Assembly: GCA_045598325.1 (NCBI GenBank)
Contig: JAZLLT010000092.1
Span: 62,001-126,000, forward strand
Length of the DNA stretch: 64,000 nucleotides
Direction of reading: 5' to 3'
Source: RUG14130 sp045598325
Lineage (GTDB): Bacteria > Bacillota > Clostridia > Christensenellales > Aristaeellaceae
Both the position numbers and the translations under genes were made by a program. Under the pieces are notes generated by a model that saw only the letters and a list, made by a program, of their open reading frames with translations, was not told where the DNA came from and made no database searches. Numbering within the stretch: position 1 is the stretch's first letter; each line of letters begins with the position of its first letter. Below are positions 33,983 to 42,889 of this stretch, piece by piece.

Positions 33983-36145
33983 ATGCAGGATTACGCGCTC
34001 ATTCTTTCCAACGAACTCAATCAGAAGCAGGAGTATGTTTCCAATGTCATCGCGCTCATCGACGAGGGCAACACCATCCCCTTCATCGCCCGCTACCGCA
34101 AGGAGCAGCACGGCGCGATGGATGACACCACTCTGCGCACGCTTTCTGACAGGCTCACCTATCTGCGCAATCTGGACGCGCGGCGGGAGGAAGTGAAAAA
34201 ATCCATCGAAGCACAGGGCAAACTGACGGAGGGACTGGTCCTGGCCATCGACAAAGCCAAGATGCTCTCCGAGGTGGAGGATCTGTACCGTCCCTACAAG
34301 CAGAAGCGCCGCACCCGCGCGACCGTTGCCAAAGAAAAGGGGCTGGAGCCGCTGGCGCTTTTGATTTTCACGCAGGAAATGAACTGCCCTGCCCCCGAAG
34401 ATGCGGCAAAGGACTATGTCGACCCCGAAAAGGGCGTGGAGACGGTCGAAGATGCCCTCGCGGGTGCAAACGACATCATCGCCGAGATGATCTCCGATGA
34501 CGCGTCCATCCGCAGAAAACTGCGGGACATGATGCTGAAAAGCGCGAGCATCACATCGAAAGCCGCAAAGGAGGACACCGACTCCGTCTACCGGATGTAC
34601 TATGAGTTTGCCTCCCCCGTTTCCAAAGTGCAGAACCATCAGGTGCTCGCCATGAACCGCGGCGAAAAGGAAGAGTTTCTGAAGGTCGCGGTGGAAACCG
34701 ACCGCGACAAGGCGCTTTTCCTCGTGCGCGGCGCCGCGGTCGTGCCGGGAAGCCGCTGCTCGGACTTCGTCGGTGCGGCGGCGGAGGACGCCTATGACCG
34801 CCTGATCGCGCCCGGCATGGAGCGCGAGATCCGGAGCCTTCTGACCGATGAAGCGAGCGAGAGCGCCATCCGCAATTTCGCTCTGAACTTAAAGCCCCTG
34901 CTCATGCAGCCGCCCGTCAAGGGCTTCGTCACCATGGGCCTCGACCCCGGCTACAGCCACGGCTGCAAGGTCGCCGTGGTGGACGCGACCGGCAAGGTCC
35001 TCGATACGGGCGTTGTCTACCCCACCTTTTCCGAACGCAAAAAACAGGAAGCCATTGAGATCCTGGCAAGGATGATTAAGCGGTGGCAGGTCGCCCACAT
35101 CGCCATCGGAAACGGCACCGCCTCCCGTGAAACCGAGGCGATGACCGTGGAGCTCATCCGCGCGGTGGGCGGCGGCGTTTCCTACATGATCGTCTCCGAG
35201 TCAGGCGCATCCGTCTACTCCGCCTCTCCCCTCGCCGCCGAGGAATTCCCGCAGTATGATGTGAACCTGCGCAGCGCCGTATCCATCGCGCGCCGCCTGC
35301 AGGACCCGCTGGCGGAACTGGTGAAAATCGACCCCAAGGCCGTCGGCGTCGGGCAGTATCAGCACGATATGCCCGAGAAGCGGCTGGATGAGGCGCTGGG
35401 CGCCGTGGTGGAAGACTGCGTGAACGCGGTCGGTGTGGACCTCAACACCGCATCCCCGTCTCTGCTGAAGCAGATTTCCGGGCTCAATTCCACCATCGCG
35501 AAGAACATCGTCGCCTACCGCGAGGAAAACGGCGCGTTCACCGCGAGAAAACAACTCCTCAAAGTGCCCAAACTGGGTCCTAAGGCTTACGAGCAGTGCG
35601 CGGGCTTCCTGCGCGTGCCCGAGAGCAAGGAAATCCTCGACAACACGGGCGTGCATCCCGAGTCCTATGACGCCGCCGGGAAATTGCTTGCCCTGTGCGG
35701 CTACACCGCAAAAGACATTGCAAGCGGAGGCTTTTCCGAACTGTCGTCCCGCCTGAGCGCTTACGGGATTCAGAAAGCGGCGGACGCCTGCGGCACGGGC
35801 GTGCCCACCCTCACGGACATCGTGAAGGAACTGCTGAAACCCGGCAGAGACCCCCGCGACGAACTCCCCGCGCCCATCCTGCGCACGGATGTCATGGAGA
35901 TGAAGGACCTGAAGCCCGGCATGGTGCTGACCGGCACCGTCCGCAATGTCATCGATTTCGGCGTGTTCGTGGATATCGGCGTGCATCAGGACGGGCTCGT
36001 GCATATCTCCCAAGTCTCATCCCGCTTCATCAAGCACCCCTCCGAGGTGGTCAGCGTGGGCGATGTGGTCAAGGTCGCCGTGCTGGATGTGGATGAAAAG
36101 CGCAAGCGCATCAGCCTCACCATGAAAGGCGTGCCGAAGGTATAA
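33983..36145 (+). CDS. tex: Tex-family RNA-binding transcription accessory protein
   Basis: A 720-residue Tex protein. Order: N-terminal helical domain (1-190), YqgF/RuvX-like nuclease-fold domain (about 320-440, from TMGLDPGYSHGCKVAVVD), helix-hairpin-helix pair (about 480-550, NTASPSLLKQISGLN), and a C-terminal S1 RNA-binding domain (about 640-712, GMVLTGTVRNVIDFGVFVDI). Length and order match the family. The ATG at 33983 has AAGGAG 6 bases upstream, and a TATAAT lies at 33949-33954. Housekeeping; monocistronic. Confidence 0.96.
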   Translation: MQDYALILSNELNQKQEYVSNVIALIDEGNTIPFIARYRKEQHGAMDDTTLRTLSDRLTYLRNLDARREEVKKSIEAQGKLTEGLVLAIDKAKMLSEVEDLYRPYKQKRRTRATVAKEKGLEPLALLIFTQEMNCPAPEDAAKDYVDPEKGVETVEDALAGANDIIAEMISDDASIRRKLRDMMLKSASITSKAAKEDTDSVYRMYYEFASPVSKVQNHQVLAMNRGEKEEFLKVAVETDRDKALFLVRGAAVVPGSRCSDFVGAAAEDAYDRLIAPGMEREIRSLLTDEASESAIRNFALNLKPLLMQPPVKGFVTMGLDPGYSHGCKVAVVDATGKVLDTGVVYPTFSERKKQEAIEILARMIKRWQVAHIAIGNGTASRETEAMTVELIRAVGGGVSYMIVSESGASVYSASPLAAEEFPQYDVNLRSAVSIARRLQDPLAELVKIDPKAVGVGQYQHDMPEKRLDEALGAVVEDCVNAVGVDLNTASPSLLKQISGLNSTIAKNIVAYREENGAFTARKQLLKVPKLGPKAYEQCAGFLRVPESKEILDNTGVHPESYDAAGKLLALCGYTAKDIASGGFSELSSRLSAYGIQKAADACGTGVPTLTDIVKELLKPGRDPRDELPAPILRTDVMEMKDLKPGMVLTGTVRNVIDFGVFVDIGVHQDGLVHISQVSSRFIKHPSEVVSVGDVVKVAVLDVDEKRKRISLTMKGVPKV

Positions 36146-36203
36146 CGGCATCCGTTCCCGTGCCTCACAAACGAAAAAACAGGCAGCAAGCCTTCGCAAA
36201 TCA

Positions 36204-36229
36204 AAAAGACGCACAGCCGTGCGTCTTTT
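36204..36229. terminator. Bidirectional terminator between tex and the nucleotidase gene
   Basis: An 11 bp perfect stem, AAAAGACGCAC with GTGCGTCTTTT, and a 4-base loop. It serves the convergent tex and 5'-nucleotidase transcripts. Confidence 0.92.
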
Positions 36230-36232
36230 GCT

Positions 36233-37786
36233 TTATAGGATCACTTTGTACCACTTTCTCCGCTCGACTTTGATATCCGGGTGGCGGATGATGTAGTCGA
36301 TGATGGCATCCGCGATGTCCACGAGGACTTCGCGAACCACATTCTGCCCCGGCAGCATGTCGTAGCCGCCCGTGCCGTTATGGCGGTAACTGTTGATGGA
36401 TACGGTCACATGCTCGCCGTCCGTCAGTTCACGCCCGTCCATTTTCACGGAAACGACGCGGCTTTTCGGGGGCTTCGTCAGGTCGAAGACATACTCGATG
36501 CCCGCGAAATAGTCGTAGTTGTAGTGCTGCACCTTGGGCAGCAGGAAGGTTTCCGATACGGTCACCGTGCCGTCCTCATGGGGATCGAAGTATTCCGCGG
36601 TGCGCTCCATGTAGCGCTTCAGATCTTTCACGCTCATGTCCAGCACCACGGAGGTATTGGCGTAGATGTACGCGGACACCACATTGCGGATGGTGATGTC
36701 TTTGGGGAGCCCTTTGGATTCATTGGCGAGGGCGGTGGTGCTGATCTGTGCGTCGGTGAGTTCCAGAAGAACGGTGTTGATGAAATTGGCGAGCGGGCTT
36801 CCGTGCAGCGCCATTTCGATGTGGTTGCCCACAGACAGTTCCCCGTCCAGATGACCCACGGGTGTATCCAGCCATTTCTGCGTCATGTCCTCAAGGGGAC
36901 GGAGCAGCGCCGCCGCTTCCCGGGAGACAGGCCTATCGGCGGGCAGGTTTTCGCCCCGCACGGTGAGCCCTTCCTCCGTCATCTCCGCTTCCAGACGGCA
37001 GCAGTCGATACCGCGGTAGGCTGGCTGGCAGACATAGGAATTGACGAATTTCCGGAGCGGCACGGACATGTGCTGGTGACCCGTGAGCACGATGTCGTAA
37101 TCCAGTTCCATGCAGATACGGCACGCCTGATTTTCCTTGTTTTCGGTCAGCAGGTGCATGTCGTCGAGGTCCCGCTCAAAGCCGCCGTGGTAGATGAGCA
37201 GGGTGATGTCGCACTTGCCGCGAATCTCATTCAGCGCCTTCCGGCACGCTTCAACGGGCTCCTCGATGATGAGTTCTTCAACCGTTTTCGGGTCTTCCCA
37301 TTTTCTGACAAAATCCGTGCACGCGCCCACGATGCCGACCGTGAGGCCGTTTTCGAGCGTATGGATCGTGTAGGATTTCAGCGGCAGTCTGCCCGCCTTG
37401 TCGCGGATATTGCAGCAAAGACACTCGGCATCGAGCGCCGTCAGATAATCGTAAAGCGCATCCACGCCGTGGTTGAAATCGTGGTTCCCGAGGGTCACAT
37501 AGCGGTAGCCCGCCAGATTCATGACCGCAGCAATGGGATTTTCGCCGAAGCGCGTGTCCGAAAGGGTATCACGGCGCTTGTCTTCCTCCATGCGGTAGAG
37601 GAAGTTGGTCATGGGGCTTCCCTGCAGGGTGTCACCGCCGTCGATGATGAGCGTGTTGCCGTCATGCTCAAAAGCGGGCAGGATGCGCATGAGTCCCTGC
37701 TTCTTCTGATCCGGCTCCACATAATCCGTGGGATAAAGGTAGCCGTGAACATCCGAGGTGAAATAGACGGTCAGTTTGCGGTTCAT
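36233..37786 (-). CDS. Metallophosphatase / 5'-nucleotidase
   Basis: A 517-residue calcineurin-like phosphoesterase with C-terminal 5'-nucleotidase domain (UshA/YfkN type). Metal ligands: Asp12 and His14 in SDVHG, Asp near 52 in DGGDT, and GNHD at 100-103. The C-terminal domain (about 320-510) has the substrate-specificity segment SINSYRHNGTGGYDML. Unlike secreted UshA it has no signal peptide, so it would act on cytosolic nucleotides or imported phosphoesters. It lies 47 bases after the last phosphonate-permease gene and is probably in the same operon, linking it to phosphorus salvage. Confidence 0.9.
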   Translation of the reverse strand: MNRKLTVYFTSDVHGYLYPTDYVEPDQKKQGLMRILPAFEHDGNTLIIDGGDTLQGSPMTNFLYRMEEDKRRDTLSDTRFGENPIAAVMNLAGYRYVTLGNHDFNHGVDALYDYLTALDAECLCCNIRDKAGRLPLKSYTIHTLENGLTVGIVGACTDFVRKWEDPKTVEELIIEEPVEACRKALNEIRGKCDITLLIYHGGFERDLDDMHLLTENKENQACRICMELDYDIVLTGHQHMSVPLRKFVNSYVCQPAYRGIDCCRLEAEMTEEGLTVRGENLPADRPVSREAAALLRPLEDMTQKWLDTPVGHLDGELSVGNHIEMALHGSPLANFINTVLLELTDAQISTTALANESKGLPKDITIRNVVSAYIYANTSVVLDMSVKDLKRYMERTAEYFDPHEDGTVTVSETFLLPKVQHYNYDYFAGIEYVFDLTKPPKSRVVSVKMDGRELTDGEHVTVSINSYRHNGTGGYDMLPGQNVVREVLVDIADAIIDYIIRHPDIKVERRKWYKVIL

Positions 37787-37833
37787 GATTTACTCCGTAA
37801 AACAGGCCGCGGAGAACCGCAGCCTGCGTGTTA

Positions 37834-38673
37834 TTATCTTTGTCCCCTTGTCAATCCCGTGCGGATCTTTGTGGAGAACAGTTCGATGAGCAGCATGAGG
37901 ACGATGAGCGCGAACATGTAAGAGCCGACCATGGACCAGCGGCTGGAGTTGATGCACTGCACCAGCGCCGCGCCGATGCCGCCCGCGCCCACGATGCCGA
38001 GGGTCGTCGCGTCCTTCACATTGATGTCGAAGCGGTAGATGACGGTGGAAATGAAGTTCGGGATGATCTGGGGCAGCATGCCGTAGCGGATCTTCTGAAA
38101 GCCGCTGCAGCCCGCGGCGTCGAGACTCTCCAGGATGCGCATGTCCACATCCTCGATGGCGGTGATGTACATTTTGCTGATCATGCCGATGGAACAGATG
38201 CTCTGGGTCATGACGCCGCAGAACGCGCCGGGACCGGTCACGCGGATCCACATGAGCGCCCAAACCAGCGACGGGATGGTGCGGATGCCGAGGATCACCG
38301 CGCGGAACATGATGGCGATGGGCTTGGGCACGATGCGGTCGCAGGCGAGGAAACTGAAGGGGATGGCGAGGATGCCGCCGAGGATCGTTCCGAGGATGGC
38401 GATGGCGATGGTCTGCAGCAGCTGATAGGGCACGCCGTCCGTGGTCACATTGAACAGCAGTTTCTTGTCGGGATGGGTCAGACCGTAGGCGACGCCCTTG
38501 GCGACCTCGATGCCCTTGTTGGCAAAGCCCTTGAAGTTGACGGAGCTGCCGCTCCAGCCGAGCAGGATAATCAGCACAAGCAGCACCAGCGTGTAGACCC
38601 ACCAGAGGCGGGGACGCGCCTCATAGGCTTCCTGAATGGTCGCGGGGGCGAAAGGTTTCTTTGTCTTTTTCAT
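37834..38673 (-). CDS. phnE: Phosphonate-type ABC transporter permease
   Basis: A 279-residue permease of the PhnE family. Membrane segments include about 23-43, 83-110 and 240-265; ESLDAAGCSGFQKIRYGMLP is the EAA loop. ATG has GGAGGG upstream, 12 bases after the stop of the preceding permease gene. With its neighbour it forms a PhnE1-PhnE2 heterodimer fed by PhnD and powered by PhnC. Substrate may be phosphonate, phosphite or a phosphate ester. Confidence 0.92.
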   Translation of the reverse strand: MKKTKKPFAPATIQEAYEARPRLWWVYTLVLLVLIILLGWSGSSVNFKGFANKGIEVAKGVAYGLTHPDKKLLFNVTTDGVPYQLLQTIAIAILGTILGGILAIPFSFLACDRIVPKPIAIMFRAVILGIRTIPSLVWALMWIRVTGPGAFCGVMTQSICSIGMISKMYITAIEDVDMRILESLDAAGCSGFQKIRYGMLPQIIPNFISTVIYRFDINVKDATTLGIVGAGGIGAALVQCINSSRWSMVGSYMFALIVLMLLIELFSTKIRTGLTRGQR

Positions 38674-38685
38674 CGTTCCGCCCTC

Positions 38686-39537
38686 CTAACTCAGTTTCTT
38701 TCTCAGGTACTCGCTGGTGTTTTCGATGGCGAATACCACGACGAACAGGGTGATGAGGATCATGCCCAACCGGTCATAGCGGCGCCAGCCGATGACCTCG
38801 TTGATCTGCACACCCAAGCCGCCCGCTCCGACATAGCCCAGAATGGCGGCGGCGCGGATGTTCATTTCGAAACTGTACAGACAGTAGGACAGGTAAGTGG
38901 GCAGGATCACGGGCATACATGCCATGCGGAAGGAGCGGAACTTGTTGGCGCCCGCCGCCTGCATGGCTTCGTAAGCGCCCATATCGATGGTCTCGATGGC
39001 CTCGTACATCATCTTGCTGACCACGCCGAAGGTGAACAGCACGATGGCAACGGTGCCGGCGAAGGTGCCCAGACCGAATACCAGCGCCGCCAGTTCCGCG
39101 ATGATGAGGGTGGGCAGGGTGCGCACGATGCTCAGGATGAAGCGGAGCACGGACACGACCGCCTTGTTTTTGACGATGTTGGTGGACGCCGCCACGGCAA
39201 AGGGCAGTGCCAGCGTGGCGCCGACGGCGGAGCCCAGAAGGCTCATCTGGATGGTCTCGAGCAGCGGCTTCAGCACCTTATTGAAGTAACCGAAGTCAGG
39301 ATGGAACATCTTGCCCAGAATGACGGTCAACTGCTTTCCGCGGGTGAAAATGACGGAGAAATCACAGTCGGTCAGGGCAAAGCATCCCCACAGCATGAGG
39401 GCGAGGGTGACAAGGATGAGCGGCGTGCGGGAGCGGGGCTTACTGACCGTGTGCCCGTTGGGAAGCGTGATGACCTTCGGCGGGAAGATGCGGTCAAACA
39501 GCGGCACCCGGTAGCCTGCCGTTTTTGTTTTCTTCAT
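38686..39537 (-). CDS. phnE: Phosphonate-type ABC transporter permease, partner
   Basis: A 283-residue PhnE-family permease with a membrane segment at about 34-54, a conserved GSAVGATLALPFAV entry segment near 117-130, and the EAA loop YEAMQAAGANKFRSFRMACM near 186-205. It begins 10 bases after the phnC stop. Paired with the 37834-38673 permease. Confidence 0.92.
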   Translation of the reverse strand: MKKTKTAGYRVPLFDRIFPPKVITLPNGHTVSKPRSRTPLILVTLALMLWGCFALTDCDFSVIFTRGKQLTVILGKMFHPDFGYFNKVLKPLLETIQMSLLGSAVGATLALPFAVAASTNIVKNKAVVSVLRFILSIVRTLPTLIIAELAALVFGLGTFAGTVAIVLFTFGVVSKMMYEAIETIDMGAYEAMQAAGANKFRSFRMACMPVILPTYLSYCLYSFEMNIRAAAILGYVGAGGLGVQINEVIGWRRYDRLGMILITLFVVVFAIENTSEYLRKKLS

Positions 39538-39547
39538 GGCATGCTCC

Positions 39548-40306
39548 TTACTCGCCCGCCTTGGGTACGGTCTTGCCTTCGTAGATCTCGTCCAGGATGT
39601 CCTTGGTCACATTGGTCGTGGGACCGTCGTAGACGATTTTTCCGGCGCGGATGCCGATGACGCGGGTGGCGTACTGGAGCGCAAGGTCCACATGGTGGAT
39701 GTTGATGAGGACCGTGATGTTCATTTCCTTGTTGATGCGTGCAAAGTCGCTCATGACCTGACGGGCAGTCACGGGGTCAAGGGCGGCGACGGGCTCATCG
39801 GCAAGGATGATGGTGGGATCCTGATTGAGGGTGCGGGCGAGAGACACGCGCTGCTGCTGTCCGCCGGAGAGTTCGTCGCAGCGGGTGTAGGCCTTGTCGA
39901 GGATGCCGACCTTGTCGAGGGCTTCCAGCGCCTTCATCTTCTGCTCTTTCGTGAACAGACCCAGCAGCACCCGCCAGAAATTCATGTCGGGCACCATGGA
40001 GGAAAGCACATTCTTGATGGCAGTGGAACGGGTGACCAGATTGTAACTCTGGAAGATCATGCCGATCTTGCGGCGGAAGCGGCGCATGGCCTTGCCTTTC
40101 AGGGTCATCACATCCGTGCCGTCCACGATGAGCTGTCCTTCCGTCACATCGATCATGCGGTTGATGGTGCGGATGAGCGTACTCTTGCCCGCGCCGGACA
40201 GACCGATGATGGCGACGAACTCACCCTGTTCGATATTGAGGTTTACATCCTGAAGTCCCTTGGTCCCGTTGGGATAGGTCTTGCTCACATGCTTAAACTC
40301 TATCAA
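39548..40306 (-). CDS. phnC: Phosphonate-type ABC transporter ATPase
   Basis: A 252-residue PhnC ATPase. Walker A GLSGAGKST at about 35-43, signature LSGGQQQRV near 147-155, Walker B TIILADEPVAALDP near 166-179. It starts at a TTG (40306) with GGGGGT 8 bases upstream; the only nearby ATG is out of frame. It lies after a strong hairpin that follows phnD, so its level is probably below that of the binding protein. Confidence 0.94.
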   Translation of the reverse strand: MIEFKHVSKTYPNGTKGLQDVNLNIEQGEFVAIIGLSGAGKSTLIRTINRMIDVTEGQLIVDGTDVMTLKGKAMRRFRRKIGMIFQSYNLVTRSTAIKNVLSSMVPDMNFWRVLLGLFTKEQKMKALEALDKVGILDKAYTRCDELSGGQQQRVSLARTLNQDPTIILADEPVAALDPVTARQVMSDFARINKEMNITVLINIHHVDLALQYATRVIGIRAGKIVYDGPTTNVTKDILDEIYEGKTVPKAGE

Positions 40307-40384
40307 GGATCATTACCCCCTGCCCTGATGAATCATTCAGGTTATTTGGCATTATTATAGCATTTGACGGCTGTATTTGCAAGT

Positions 40385-40421
40385 AAAAAGAACGGTCCCC
40401 CGCAGGGAACCGTTCTTTTTT
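40385..40421. terminator. Terminator-like hairpin between phnD and phnC
   Basis: AAAAAGAACGGT-CCC pairs with GGG-A-ACCGTTCTTTTTT. Placed after phnD and before phnC, it should stop most transcripts and boost binding protein over the rest of the transporter. Confidence 0.85.
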
Positions 40422-40428
40422 GCGGTGA

Positions 40429-41478
40429 TTACTGGACCAGGGTAAGGGCAACGCGGGCTCCGTCGTAGTCGGCATCGGTGGCTACTGCGTAACCGGTGTG
40501 GCTGTAAACGGAGAAGATGGCGGCGCCTTCTTCGGTGTTGATGATGTTGACCAGAGCGGTCTGCATCGCATTGATGAATTCGGGATTGTAAACTTCGGCC
40601 TTCTGGGTGGTGATGGCAACGGTGTCGTTGTAGATACCGCCGGTCACGCCGATAACATTCAGTTCGTCCCAGATGGACTCGGTGCGGCCCATGCCCGCCT
40701 TGCCGGTGGCGTCAGCGGAATCGGCAGCGATGTTCCAGGAATCCTCGTAGTCGCGGCGGCCGTCAGCGTAGCAGACGATGATGTCGACCTGCTCGGAAGC
40801 AGCCATCTGGAAAGCCTGCGCGTAGCCCAGACCGGGGATGACATTGCTGAGGTCGGAGATCTTCTTGCCGTCGTAGTTGTCCATCAGCCACATGGTGGGA
40901 TAGATGTAACCGGCGGAAGAGGAGGTGTTGGCAACTGCCCAGGTAGCCTTGTCGAGGTCTTCCCAGGTGAGGGCTTCACCGGCAGCGACCTTGGCGGCCA
41001 GGGTCTTGCCGTACTCGGAAGGAGTGGCGTAGATCAGGGCGCGGTAGAAGGTGACCTGATCGTCGGTGGGAAGGGTCTTGTTGGCAACGCCGTTCCAGGT
41101 GGTGGGATCGGTGCTGTCGTTGGACAGACCGGCGCGGGTAGCGGTCAGGATGACATCCACGGACTTGTCTTCGCTGTAGATGGCGTAGGTACCGCCGGGC
41201 AGCCAGCCGATATCGATGGTGCCTGCGGAGAGGGCTTCACCGGTGGCTTCGTAGGAAGTACCTACGGTGATGTCGATTTCGCCGATGTCATAGCCGAGGG
41301 TAGCCAGTTCGGCCTGCAGCAGCTGGGGAAGGTTGGCGGTGCCGGTGATGATGACATCCGCGTCCTTGGAGGGAACGAACTCGAGGGTCAGTTTGTCCAT
41401 CTTGATGTTGTCAGCCAGCGCGGAAACGCAACCGAGCACCAGCATGGCGGTAAGAACCAGAGCCAGGAACTTCTTCAT
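40429..41478 (-). CDS. phnD: Phosphonate/phosphite-type ABC binding protein
   Basis: A 349-residue secreted PhnD-family protein. A Sec signal (1-22) has LGCVSALA, where the Cys could act as a lipobox. TSYEATGEALSAGTIDIGWL (about 93-112) and NTSSSAGYIYPT (about 185-196) are the conserved ligand-binding parts of the family. GGAGG lies 8 bases before the ATG. The 5' leader has a small hairpin (CGTGCC/GGCACG at 41498-41513). No C-P lyase genes are in the window, so the ligand may be phosphite or a phosphate ester instead. Confidence 0.92.
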   Translation of the reverse strand: MKKFLALVLTAMLVLGCVSALADNIKMDKLTLEFVPSKDADVIITGTANLPQLLQAELATLGYDIGEIDITVGTSYEATGEALSAGTIDIGWLPGGTYAIYSEDKSVDVILTATRAGLSNDSTDPTTWNGVANKTLPTDDQVTFYRALIYATPSEYGKTLAAKVAAGEALTWEDLDKATWAVANTSSSAGYIYPTMWLMDNYDGKKISDLSNVIPGLGYAQAFQMAASEQVDIIVCYADGRRDYEDSWNIAADSADATGKAGMGRTESIWDELNVIGVTGGIYNDTVAITTQKAEVYNPEFINAMQTALVNIINTEEGAAIFSVYSHTGYAVATDADYDGARVALTLVQ

Positions 41479-41637
41479 GAGATATCCTCCTATATTTCGT
41501 GCCTTCCGGCACGATTCAATACGGTGATATTATACAATATCCATTATGAAAAAAAAAGGCAATTTATGTAAGTTTTATGAACAAAGGAACAATATTTATG
41601 AAGAATGTTCGGTTTTCCGTTCCCTGTTCGTATGAAA

Positions 41638-41661
41638 CCCCGGCGCCAAACGGTGCCGGGG
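41638..41661. repeat. GC-rich hairpin in the phnD-acyltransferase gap
   Basis: CCCCGGCGCC pairs with GGTGCCGGGG around a 4-base loop. It follows the acyltransferase in neither direction with a T-run, so it is structured DNA/RNA of unclear role between phnD's promoter region and the end of the T-box operon. Confidence 0.5.
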
Positions 41662-41698
41662 TGCATGGATCACAAAAAAGACGGATCCGCGCGGCTGC

Positions 41699-42886
41699 CT
41701 ATGGTACGCGCCGGCATGCCGCCTTTTCCGGTTTTCCGTTTATCAGCCGCATGACACCCTTCCACAGGAAGCGGAACGCGATGGTCGCGGCGGCGGAGCA
41801 GGCGAGGACCACGACGAGGTAAGTCGGGATGTCGCGGATGTATTTGATGCTCTTCGCGAACTCCAGGAAGTCATAGCCGAACAGTTCCACAAAGGCGCCG
41901 TGGACGAGATAGTATTCGAGGGTCACGCCGCCCATGAGGGCGAGGAAGCGGTTGCCGAGGCGCAGTTTCATGGTGAGCAGGAAGCAGAAGAGGGTGTACA
42001 TGATCGCCGTCATCCACTCGCCCGCGCAGCTCATGAGACGGTGCACGACTTTCAGCGGGTCGCCCCATTCGCCGTAGTAGCCTGCGAGGTGATTGTTGAC
42101 GAACTGCGCCTGACGGTAGCAAACGAAGATGCCGGCAAAGGCGGCAAGGAGCAGCGGCCAATAGACCTTCTTGACGAACTTCGTGATGCCCGCTTCGTAC
42201 TTGGCAAACAGGATGCCCAGCGGGAACAGGATGATGCTGTTATACCACCATTCGCCGCGCACCCACCATACATTCTGGTGGTCAATGAACGCACCCAGCA
42301 CGGTGTAGGCGGCCGTAAACAGAAACACGGCGGTAAGCACCCGGCCCTCTTTTTTGATAAAGCGGAACGCCGCCCAAAATGCCGCGTAGAAGAAGGGAAT
42401 GACCACCGCATACCACGCGTTGGGGTTTGCCATCCACAGGCCCGAAATGTACCATAGGATGCCCGCGGTGCCGGGCTTTTCGCCCATGATGAGGCGCAGT
42501 CCCAGCCAGAGCCACTCGGACAGGTAGTAGGCCACGATAACGGGCAGGATGCGGCGGCGGAAGAAGCCCTTGCCCAGGTACCCGGGCTTTGTCTTCATGC
42601 TCTTGTACAAGCCCAGTCCGCTGCAGAACAGGAACACGCCCACGAACATATAGCCCATGGGCACGAACACATCCAGACCGTGCACGATGAACCGCTGCGC
42701 GTGCCATGGGGCACCTGTTTTCTGGGACATGTGATGGAAAGAAATGAACAGCGCGGTGATGCCCTGCAGGATCTTGGTCTGCTGTAAGCCCGTGTAGTCC
42801 TCATTCCATTCTCCCCTGCGGCACAGACGCGCACCGCAGAAGAGGATCATGCCGAGCAGAAAATAGATGATGTACAGTTTATCCAT
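41699..42886 (-). CDS. Acyltransferase-3-family membrane protein
   Basis: A 395-residue integral membrane protein with about ten hydrophobic helices and the family start KILQGITALFISFHH (about 38-52), in which the conserved catalytic His lies. Such enzymes O-acetylate cell-surface sugars or other hydroxyls. It starts 3 bases after the pepF stop with GGAG upstream, so it is probably the last gene of the T-box-controlled operon. The target is unknown. Confidence 0.85.
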   Translation of the reverse strand: MDKLYIIYFLLGMILFCGARLCRRGEWNEDYTGLQQTKILQGITALFISFHHMSQKTGAPWHAQRFIVHGLDVFVPMGYMFVGVFLFCSGLGLYKSMKTKPGYLGKGFFRRRILPVIVAYYLSEWLWLGLRLIMGEKPGTAGILWYISGLWMANPNAWYAVVIPFFYAAFWAAFRFIKKEGRVLTAVFLFTAAYTVLGAFIDHQNVWWVRGEWWYNSIILFPLGILFAKYEAGITKFVKKVYWPLLLAAFAGIFVCYRQAQFVNNHLAGYYGEWGDPLKVVHRLMSCAGEWMTAIMYTLFCFLLTMKLRLGNRFLALMGGVTLEYYLVHGAFVELFGYDFLEFAKSIKYIRDIPTYLVVVLACSAAATIAFRFLWKGVMRLINGKPEKAACRRVP

Positions 42887-42889
42887 TCC

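Noticed and set aside
37828..39660. A 610-codon plus-strand frame across both phnE genes
   Set aside because: Low-complexity His/Asp/Gly-rich product with no family features; two intact permeases are on the other strand.
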